Assembly: GCA_958510875.1 (NCBI GenBank)
Contig: OY294067.1
Coordinates: 59,842,039-59,906,038 of the forward strand
Direction of reading: 5' to 3'
DNA: 64,000 nt
DNA from: Endomychus coccineus
Taxonomy: Eukaryota; Arthropoda; Insecta; Coleoptera; Endomychidae
The notes beneath the pieces were generated by a model, which ran no database searches, had not been told where the DNA came from, and saw nothing but the letters and a program-made list of their open reading frames with translations. Below are positions 25,001 to 37,000 of this stretch, piece by piece. Numbering within the stretch: position 1 is the first letter of the stretch; every line of letters starts with the position of its first letter. The position numbers were made by a program, and so were the translations under genes.

Positions 25001-28000
25001 CTAAAATTCTGTTTATTGACCATCCCGTTCAAATAAAAAATTTGCTTCGTCGGTCATTAGGAGACTGTGAATTGCTCTTTGATGTAAATCCAAAAATTCT
25101 TGACAAAATGCTAACCTTGCTTCTTTATCTTGATTGCTAAGGTGCATGAAAAACAAAAAAAAACAACAACTTATATTATTTTGAAATACAGAACTGTTCC
25201 TGTAAAAGATGATCTCTACTTGTCTAGGCAGTTCTATAACCCTTACTTTTGAGAGTGCCCCATAAGTAGAAATCTAAGGGTGTCAAGTCTGGAAACTTAG
25301 GTGGCTATTGTATCGGTTCACCCCAATTTCAACAACATCGTTCAATAACAAAAACCTCAACTTGAATTTTTACCGTGCTCTAATTGTTTATAACAAACCG
25401 CGTTGAACCAAAGGTTAGGGGTTAGGATCTCTATTTCCACTGAGTAGGCTTGCTTCGATTCCCAGAAAAGGAAAATTTGTTTTTGTAATAACATTTCTTA
25501 AAAACATTATTAATTTGAATATTATTTAGTTGTGTAAAGATAATAAATAAATTTATTTTCATTTTTTTATTCATTACCTTTACACAAACGCGAAAAGTAT
25601 CTCATAGAATGTGGAGCAATTATATAAAAATCAGTAACCAAATACAATGATTTGCGAAGAGTAACTTTTATCTATTTTGCAAGAGGCAATTCTAGGTTAG
25701 GTTCTATAAAAGAATGAAAATAAATAAAATCATTTCTTCATCATAATTTATATTTTGGCATTTGTAAATTGATAATGAGTAATAATATTTGACTTTTTGT
25801 GTCTCAGATTAAAACTTTCTAAACTTCTATAGACTTGTTCACAATATCTGGTTGGAGTAATCCATCCTTATATAAATCGTGTAGTAATTCCAATAGTCTA
25901 TCTTCTGTTTGAGGATTTCCAATTGCTAGATCTATGCTGCCGATACATAACAATAAAGCCAATAGTTGCGAACGTTTGTAATCCTCTTCAAGATCATTTC
26001 TTGTATATTCTAATTTGGCTTCAACGTCTAATCCCAGCCGCTTACAGGTGCTACATAAAATCTCCCAATATATATCTAATAGTTTGGAAGTATGCAGTCT
26101 CCTTAATTCAGTTGGAATGGAACTTACTAGTAATAACGCTAAATCGTTCGTTGCTCTACTGTAAGTAACCATTTGCCAGTCCAAAATAGAACATTGACAA
26201 TTAGTTTCGTCTTCTCGAAACATAAGATTATTGCACCAAAAATCTGTGTGCGTTATCAAGGCCATGGGCTCTTCTGGAGCTAATAAACTTTCTATAATTT
26301 CTTTTGTGTGTGGTCTGAGATCATTTAAAGCTGCTATGATGTCCGATAAACCTGGTTTCCTTTCCAAAAACTCAGACAATTGTGGTAAGCCTCGTTCAAT
26401 CAATTGTTGATAAGAATCGGACGCACGTGTGGTTTGGAACAAGAACGGATATTTACCGGTGAGACATTTTGCCTCTTTAATTTTGTAACATAGTGAGAGG
26501 GCGTGCAGTTGTGCTATAGATTCTACGGCTGCCTCGGTTTGTCTCAATGTCAGACCTCTGGAAAAATCTATTCCGACAAAGCCATTTAGTTTGATATTTT
26601 CTAAAACGAGGACGGATTCGGATATCTTCTCTTTATCTGCATTACCTTCTTGAGAGTAGTGGGCGTAATAGCATTCTGGTATTGCAAGTTCAATATCGGG
26701 CCCTTCTATCAAATGCTTCTTTTTGAATTTTATCAAATCTGGAACGATCTGAAAAGGAATAAATAATTTGTGTAACCATAGAAACTCCATATTTATTGAA
26801 AAACTAATAGTAAGTTGTGGAATAGTCGAGGAAATAAAGCACAACAACGTATAAAATTTTTGCTCCAAGATAGATCGAGAAATTAGTCCAAATCGGTTAC
26901 TCGGGGGTTTTTGGGGTGGCTGATCACGATTCTGATGTCTGAAAGTTTGGGGACCCGTGCAACCAGGGTGTCAGTTCATCCTCAGGGAATGCTCCTCAAT
27001 TCTCTCTAAAATGAAATAAAACTTCTTATCCGGAGGGTTTTCGTATCTCTGATCAAATATATTTCATTGAAATTATACTTGGAGTTCAGGATATCCTAGT
27101 TACTTAGATCATCTTCAGGACACTTCCTTAAAATGTTTTAAACATGCAATTTCACTTGTTATCTGGTTATCGCTGATCACGATTCTGATGTCTAAATAAT
27201 GTTCACCTAGGTTACAGCATATCCTGCTTGTTACTACATCCCAGAAGAATTTACGGTATAATACGCTCTAAAATAAAATTAAATTTTAAAACCAATTGTG
27301 ACAAACCGTAATAAAATACCCTTTGAGGTAGGTATATTAATCGTAATAAAACGCCTAAGCTATAATTTCGTTTCTTCCCACACAAAATAAAGAAAGAAAT
27401 AATAAAAATAATTTATTAATATTTTAAAATAAATGAAATGAAAACAATTCAGACTTGATTTTTACTGGCAGCTACTCATTAGTCACGGTAAAACAAAAGG
27501 ACACGTAAATCACAGATAAAAAAAGACCCATCATGTGACACGCCCCAAAAATTATCATCTTAGTTGTCTATGAAAGAAAAGATGAATAAGATAATATTGA
27601 CTATAATTTAGTAGATTTATTTGAAAATAATGATGATCATTGTATATAATTGTTTTTATCATCTGTAAATAAAAAATCATCTTAGGAAATAATACTAAAA
27701 ATTCAATTTACAATTTTAATTACATCTATTTCGTTTCCCATATCATACGCATACTTTGAAGCAGTTTACGTTTTAGTTGTTTCTTGATATCTATAATTGC
27801 CCAAGCAATGTTGAAACTGTAATTTATATCTTCATTCTTTGGTTTTCTCTATTATTATACTCTTCGCAGCCGAAGTCGGAATAGTATATGTATTACATTT
27901 AATAAGTTATTTCTAAAATTTCTTCACCATAGGATATTTATCGAACTTTAAGCAACTTTGAACAAATCCGTCTGTCAGTCTGGATGTCCGTCAGGAATTT

Positions 28001-31000
28001 TTGTTTACATAACTCATATTCAAATTTTGAAGAAAAATACGTCGGCTATTTGGAAACGAACCCTATATTTTTTCAGGGAAATCTTGTGTTTAACACTCTT
28101 TCCTGAAAGGTTGAAAATTTAAAAAAGCGTAACTGCCAAAGTATACATTGAATCGATTCAAAAATTGTACAGTAAATTTAAGTTAATTTGAATTTGATTT
28201 CACCCAAATTTCAACAAAAATCGTTGAACAAAAACAAAAATAATTATGGAAGTAATTTTAAATTTACAAGGTACTGTAACTGTTTGTTAACAAACTAGGG
28301 GCTAGGATATTTGACTCCCACTCAGCTAGGGTTCGATTTCAGAAATGAATTTTTTTTTGTCATACAATTTTCTTAAAAACATTATTAATCTGAATATTAT
28401 TTTTAGTTCTGTAAAAATTATGAAATTAATAATTTATTTTATCATCTATACGCAAATGCGAAGAGTATCTTATAGAATGTGAAACATTTATATAAAAATC
28501 GGTAACCAAATCATTTTTCAGAAGTGTAACTTTGCCACGCACACCCCTAGCGGTAACACTAATTATCATTGTATTGAATTCGAAATAGTAAAAACTGAGA
28601 AAACCAAACGGTATTTATTTGGTCAGGTTTCTCTAGATCACAACTACTAGTTCCGGAGCTGTTTCGCTCTCTCGAGTTCATCAGCGTAACGAGTAAGTAA
28701 CAATGCACTGAAAGGTAACTGTCATTAGTTGTAATGACAAATGCTAGAGAAAATATCTAACGCTATCTACTCTACTAGATAGTAAATATCCCACTAAGAA
28801 ATCTAAGCAATGTAACATTTACTAACGGGTTTCTTGCAGAGTCACTGGACATATATTAAAGTGCTCTGAAGAAAGGTAGATATTTTAGGTTTCTCTAACA
28901 TTTGTCAGTTGGGTTATTTGCACCTTGAGATTGATCGTTCAGTAGCATTGCATCTTACTCGTTCCGCTGATGAACTCGAGAGAACGAAACTGCTGCCAGG
29001 AACTAGTAGTTGGAATGTTCCATTTAAAGATTGTCATGTATCTGGCGATTGTTATGTTTCTGACGAAAGGTAAATATCAGTTTATTTTTTAATTATTAGT
29101 ATTTATTTGTTTATAATCTATTGAAAAATTTAGATTTTCTGAATCTTGTTCTCTGCTTAAATTTGCCGCACACGTGATCTATAATTATTACATCTTAGAA
29201 AGGTAGATTAAACAAATTTGTACGAGACCTACCGACATTCGAAGTACTATTCTAACATTTCACTGCCTAGTATCTAGTAAATTCATGGTTAACAAAAAAC
29301 GTTAACTTTTAGTCTATCTGGATTCTTTTTCAATGATTACATTGCATGGTTTTGATAAATTTGAAAATATGCTAATATATTTATTATTTCTCTGTAAATC
29401 GTTTTTTTTTGTTTCTTCGTATTTCCAAGATCTCACATGATTCTAGGTGAGTAAAAACCTTTGCTCATACTGGAACTGGAAATTCACTTGCTAAAGCACA
29501 ATCAATTGTCAAAATTGTTTCAAATATTATGATCACCCAAAACCAATGTGATGCGAGTAATAATTAACTTTTGGGGACAACGCTGATTTTTATTATTTTT
29601 ATTGTCTTTTATGTACAGGATGCCTAGTTAAGAGAGGGCAGGGGGACTTACCGCAACGGGTGATTTCATTCTAGGGATTAATTTAATCACAAAAGTGTTT
29701 AGAAATTGTCTTTATTTAAAAATAAGCTCAAAAATCACATGTTATGTTGAATGAATTCTACGAAATTGTTTTTTGTGGCAAAGTGATGATTTAAAATTCG
29801 ATTCGAGTGAAATTTTATCATAGAAGGCAACGTCAAATGCTGGAAACAATCTCATAATTTTTTCAGTAATTGTAACAATGTGATTTTAGTGGTGACATTT
29901 AAGCTCAAACTTTGTCAGCTATTTTCCCGTAACTTTAGATTGCTGGCCGATCAGCAAAAATAGATTAAAGAAAAATATTTACCCAATGAGATATCAGATT
30001 GAGATCATTCTGCTCTAATTTTGTGTCATAAATACTATTGACGTATGCATTGTTATATTCAACTAAAGTGGAAGGGGATGGGTGACACCATCACTATTGC
30101 CTTGAGTGACACCAATGCCACTGGCAGGATGATTCAATTGAAATTAACATATGATCTAATTGATATGAATAAATATTATAATGCAACGGTCTTGTCGAAT
30201 TTTGTATAATCCATAACAAAACAAACAAAGCTAGAAATTTAGACACCAAATTTTTCATATACACTGGGGTTTCGGGGAATAATGAGTAATTGAGTGAAAT
30301 GAATAATAATATAATTGGAAACTATTTTTGAAAAAGAAAACTACAATTGACAGCTATTAAATCTGGAAAAAATTGACGAAGTGCAATATTAAACAAGGAC
30401 ATTGAGGAACTATTTAAAGAATCAATCTACTAGACATAGGCGTTCCCTTTAATTTGTAAGGGCATGCATACATGCTACATCATAGTTATTAACGGCATGC
30501 TTTATTGCCATTAAACTGTTTATCAAGAGGTGAACAACCTTATGTAATTTGCTTAATGAACATGAAGCTGTTAATTTTTTTTATTCCCTAAAACTGTAGC
30601 ACGAGCTATTGCTTGGCATTTTCGAGGAAACTTGACAAGTTATTGATTTCAATTAGTTTCTATGGAAATGATCCGATCATGCGGATGTAACGAGTGAAAG
30701 AGTTTTGTCCTAAACTGTGTGATATACTCGAATGATTATGACTTTGACTATTATTATTTAACAGATTAACACGAATATAGTAGTATATCATTCTGGCCCG
30801 TTCCTATTGATAATAAAACACAATAAAAATTCATCGTAATGTAGGAAACAACTGAAAATTTAACAAAAAACCTGGGATGATTATTAATCGAGTTCCCTTC
30901 CACGTATGAACTAACCCCCATATTACGTTAAACCAATTTCGCGGTCAGGTTTTTTTTAAATCGGAATTCTATAGTTATTCGAAATTGTGGATTGTGAATG

Positions 31001-34000
31001 TCAGCCCATTGTTTCATTATTTGTCTGGTAGTCAAATATATATTCGATCTCCTAGGTTATTGAAATTTGAAGAAATTATTTAAATATAAATCGGGGTTTC
31101 ACTCCTTTCCTCTTTCATGACCCCAGAAAAAGGCCTTCGTCTAGTTGGAACGTAAAATCATGTTTGTCCAAATCAACAATGTAATAAAAAAATTCAGGAT
31201 TTCGGTGTTTACGTTACGTAAATTCATAAAAACATATATGTATTGATAATAGTTCCACCACCCAGTGGTATTAGGTTGTTGGAGAAAAATTAGAACTGAA
31301 CATTTGCAATTAAATCATCAATTTTCCACATAGTTCGTAGTTGAAAATAAGTAAATCTATTTTGGAAGCATATGTTTTTCACTATAAACAGTACACACTC
31401 CCAATTTCAATAGTATCTGTAAGAATAACGTGTACTGAACGCTATACCAACATTTTATAATACAACAATTTTGAAGAAAGGATAATTTTCTTTGAAAAGT
31501 CGATTATAACGTAATCTTTTCAACGTAATTAATTTTTTGCATGACAATGAACAATTAGATGACAAGAAATTACGTTTTATATTTCACTGTTACAAAGATT
31601 TAATCAGGATCGATTTTACTTACTTGAGTGTAAAATTTGATTTCGCGTAAATCAAATTGTGCCTCGGTGACGAAAAACCTGCTGAAAGGATCTTGCGGCA
31701 GTAACTTTACTATAAAGCAGAGATCGTGTCTCGTTGGTTTCAGGTTCCTCCCTACACAATATTTTACAGAAACAGCTAGAATATCACTTAACACACTCTC
31801 CCCAGCATCGCAACCTGGGGTTACGCTAAAATCAAGAATAGTTATTGAAGCAGGTTCCTGAGGATCTCGATGATGCTCTCCCAAAACTGTCGCTAACCAT
31901 TCGGCGGATACGGGGCCGTCTGTATCTGTTTTTTCGTCACTATCAGACATTATTGAATAGCAAATGCGACAAAGGGATGACGGGATTGCGGAAGATTCTG
32001 GAATTCTAATATGAGGGCCTGGCCGAGATTCTTATACGTTTGCACGTCGATCGGAGACAATGCACTTTAGTCTCTCTCGCTCCGTTTCGGCTTCGGCGCA
32101 GTGTCGGGATTCTCGCCACTGCAGGATGATAGTTTTCCGTGTTATAACGATTCCCGAAAATTCCAGAAGAAATTGACAATTGTATCTAGGCTATACGTAC
32201 GAATATAATATATTATCAATTATCTTCGCGTTGAAAACAAATAAATGGATAAAGGAAACAGAAGAATACGACAAATATTGTTCCTTTGCAACTAGGTTCG
32301 CGGAACATCTGTTTTCGTTTATCAATCAACTAAACTGCATCTAACCAATCTTCCAAATATAATATTTACGTATAATTTATTTGCACTATCACCCTTCTTC
32401 CTTTAAAGTTATAACTGATCTAATCATATATAAACTGAAGTTAAAACTAAAATTACGAATTTAAATTCTGTTTATGTCTTTAATAATGATAACAAAAAGT
32501 GCATTATTATTATTAATTAAGTTTTAGTTTAAGTGCGAGAAGGGTGAAAACTAAATTATATTACAATTGCAATTTTTTTTGCTGGGGGATTTACGGATGT
32601 ACAGAATTTAAAAATATAGAATTATTTCATAGTTATATATAAAAATTCTCGGGAAATAGGTCACATTAACACTATGTTTTAAATTTTTGTCTTTACGTAC
32701 GTTTCGCTCTCACGACCATCATCAGAAGAGTTATTATGTCTAAAACTTGATTACTTAAAACTAATTGTACTATACAAAGCGTCCAAATTGCACCAATTTC
32801 AATTAAAATGCCCACGTCGCCGAAACGATCAAGGAAACCAATTATTATAAAAGATCTATTTTGGAGATGATTCACATAGAACGTGACTCCAAATCTATAA
32901 ATCATAGGACAGATACGCAAAATCTAAGTCATATCTATACAAATTTGATCAAATAATATCTCTTGCAATTTCCTACAAGCATCGTTATAATGTTAATAGT
33001 ATATATTTAGGTAGAATGTCAAGTATACCTCCTGTCACGACAAAACCTTTTTCTATTAGCTCGAAATCTAACATCTGTTTTGAAAGTGTATACTCAAAAA
33101 TTAAATTTTATTTGTCTCGTCTCAGTCGATCACTTACTGTGTTGACATGAATACGCTTTTATTAAGAAATCTTCTTAGCAGTGGATTTTTGATAATTTTA
33201 CTATAGCATTGAGGTTTACAATTTCGTTTAATCGTGTTTCTGTTCGTTTCGGCGACGTGGGCATTTTAATTGAAATTGGTGCGATTTGGACGCTTTGTGT
33301 AATACAATTAGTTTTAAGTAATCAAGTTTTAGACATAATAAGTCTTCTGATGATGGTCGTGAGACCGAAACGTACGTAAAGACAAAAATTTAAAACAGAG
33401 TGTTAATGTGACCGATTTCCCGAGAATTTTTATATATAATTCATACTGGGTCAAGAATCTTTATTATTATTTCATAATTTAATTAAGATTCAGTTCAACG
33501 TCTTATCATCGCGCTTCCTTCTCTAACTCTAACTTCCATAAATAATTATGTTCATATAAATGAAGGAAAGTTATTTTTGTAACTTTATTTTTCAAGCGAA
33601 TGTTGAATGTTTTTACTTATACGTAACATATACAGTCTTGTCACTGCCACTTGATATATACGCATTTTTTCAACAAATTGAGACATTTCCTTCATAAAAG
33701 GTATCTGCATTTTTAATGACAAGAAGGTAAGATGAGCTATGAGCCTTATTCCCTTTGTTAGGTGCACGGGCTGTTCCACGGGGGGCCCTGGAGGCCATCC
33801 CTCCCCCTTTGTGTTAGTTTATTAGTTCAGATTTTTTATGTTTCATTTATGTCATTCGACTTTAGGAAGAAATAGAATTAGTGAAAACTCCATCACTCTG
33901 AACTTGAATAATTGAAAATCGGGATTGTAAACATTTAATCATATATGCTTAAAACGTATGAAAATTTTACATAAATATGTTTGTAAGGTTTGTATAAGGT

Positions 34001-37000
34001 TTGTCAACAAACCATTAGGTCATGATCTAACCCACTGTGAATCCTAGTTAGTGTAGTGATTTAGTGACGACACAATAAACTGAACTTGATTATCTGATTC
34101 TACGTAATAGTGTTTTATTCTACCAATATGATAAATTATCACAAAGTAAAGGCCTGCTATCACCATCGATTTTTCGAATTCACACTTCAATAAATAAATA
34201 TATTAACAAAATGGTTACACCACACAATGTCATTTTTATGAACTGCATACAATCTATATCATGCAGTGACTCACACTCATCACGCAATATCCGAAACTAT
34301 AAAGCGGACCGATTGAAACTTGTCACATAGACACCCGCTAAGAATTTATTTTTTAAACTCTGTTCTAAACGGGGTAAAAAGGATTCGAATTTTTTCACGT
34401 TTATACTGCTAATATAATCACATCCTGACGACAGATCCATGAATTAATGGATCATTATCACAGGACAGACTGTCTATGCAGACAACACATTACCCATCAA
34501 CATGACGGAGACTGTCACTACAAATTAAAAATTATCTTGGTCAAGGGTGGATGTGGAATGTAAAACGAAATGTTAACTTTGAACCTTTTACAAGGTCGCA
34601 ATAGCCACAAACGGGGTCGAAAACTGTTTTAAATTGGTTAATTTTCGATAAATCGAATGACGTTCACGTGAGGAGCGCTTAGCTCGCGAGTTAGAAAAGT
34701 GAAAATCTTCGTCTCCTCGTCTTTACGAGGACTTTTCGCATGCGGTTTTCGCTCCATGTCGTTAGTTTATGAACGGTGCCAACTAAATAGCATAGTCTCG
34801 GGCCCCAAAATGTCGATTAAATAGGAAAATTTAGTTAAAATAGAAACAGGTACTCTCAGGTCTCAGCTACGCGCGTCTAACGTGCGACGTACCAAAGGGA
34901 ATTTTCTAGCTACTAAAATATACCCAAAAGCGGTTAAAGGCTAGCGGCATATAGCCGAAAACACTTTATTACAACTGGCGCCGTCCGCACGGGGCCTAAA
35001 ACGGCCCCGAATTAACAAGATCGAGGTAAAAAGTATAAACTCTAACTGACGCGTAGCGAGCTCCTCGAGGCATATGTCAAAATGATTACGTTCGTAGCTA
35101 ATTACATAGGACGTCTGGCGTTCATGCAATTGTGTTTTTATACAAATCGAACCTTCTAATTTCGATCGGCCACGTGAAAATCCCGGAGTCTAAAGCGCTA
35201 GAGACTTCTGAGTGTTATAACATTCGTATAAAATTGCGAAATTTCTCACTTTTAGAAACTTCAAATTAATTAATTTGACACAAGTTTTGATAACGTGAAG
35301 TAAGACACGTTTTAGATTCCACAACCACCCTTGACCAAGATAATTTTTGATATCCCGGTAGATATCCTTGTCAATTCAAATAAACTTTCACATGACATAT
35401 AGTATAATTTTTCATCTTTCAACTCTTTTAGCTGTTTCCTTTCATTAGAAATATTTTCACTGAATCTTGGGGAATGACGTCGCCGAGGTTTTTTTTTACG
35501 GTTATTACTAGCTAGTTATATATAAGGCAAATACCACTCACTCACAAAATCTCCGAAACTATGGAGCCTACTAATTTGAGATTTGGATGGTAGGTTCCTT
35601 ATACGACATAGGCACCACCTAAGAACGAATTTTCTGTAATCAAATCCCAAAGGAGGTAAAAAGTATTCTATAAATTTTGACGTTTTTGACGGCTAATAAC
35701 ATTGTCATCACGAAGTTATTTTAAATTCATCTAAATTTCCTACGTTTCATTAAGTTAAACCTCGATAGATTTCATCAATCTTAAAACTCTGTTAGTTGTT
35801 CCATAGTCAATTGGAAAAGTCAAATCAATTATTGCCTATTACTATTTTCTCCGAATAAACGCTCTTAATAACTATTGAAGATAGGTATAGAGACACTATA
35901 CTTAGAGAAGTAGCAAATTTAAAGGGCTTTCCGAGTAATAAATAATATACAGGCCATTCTTTGTGAAAAAAGTTTTGTTTTTGTAACCGACCGAGAAGCA
36001 ACTAGTTTTGGGCCATTCTGTATAATGCACCTGAAATTAAATTGTGGGATCTAAAGCCTTGATAATCTGCTTAATCATGACCCGCAGTTGACCCTTTTCA
36101 AAATTGTAAAATAGAAAGATATGAAAATATAAAATAATTGATATCCCAAAAACAGTGCAACCTAGGTCTAGATATTCATTAAGTAAAGTCTATCAGAAAC
36201 ACAGAGAATTCAAATAGAACATTAGATTCATTCAATTCAAAATTTCAAAGTATCTACTACTTTCTAATAAAAGCGACGACACTTCAAGTCCGAAAATATT
36301 AAAAGAAAAAGACATAATTCCTACTTATATAGAAGTAACCAAAGTTTCAGATCTTTTTGTTTAATAGGTCTCCGTAAACATCTAATAATAGTCCACCCAC
36401 CGTGAATGACATTGTTATTTAAATGTCAACTCGTTTAACTCAGTTAGAGCTGAAACTCTAGAATTACTAACTACAATTTTATATTAGTTTAAGATGATTT
36501 ATATACTCTTTATTGTTTGGTGTAGTAGGCGTCTTCAAAATATTGACTTGAAGATGTATAAAAGTTGCATAAATTATTTTGATGAACTGCTGCAGATAAA
36601 ATCAAATTTTCTATTGATTTTAAACAACTTTTGTGCTGAGAACTATAAAAATTTATGTATTTAACAATTAACTAAAATAATTATTTGATAGATTATTTTG
36701 CACAATTATTATTATTTCAACACTTTCTTCCTCAAAGTACTACTACCGATGAGTTGAGAAGATTTATAAAAAATTGTAAAAAATAATTTCAACTAATATA
36801 ATTATTTAACTTATGATGATTAAGGCTGACGATGAAATTACAATTTTCCATTTTTATATTCTCCTATTATTTAACAATAGTTCGTCCGAAATCAATATTG
36901 ATAAGAAATTCTGATGTTTTGAGTATATTAAACACTTTTGTTTTCCCATTCGGTAAGCGTTTCCAACAAGGGAGGGGTCAAAGAAGGCAGACATACGGAT

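Noticed and set aside
25819..26868. EcKinase-like ORF starting at the Met at 26868
   Set aside because: The segment 26749-26868 is intron and repeat sequence; the TTTTCAG acceptor and the matching exon 1 at 31.6-31.95 kb give a complete family-length protein instead.
28640..28690. Family D repeat as a functional hammerhead
   Set aside because: CTGATGA, a hairpin and GAAA are present, but I could not find a convincing stem I or a cleavage triplet at the end of a good stem III; kept only as a hammerhead-like repeat.
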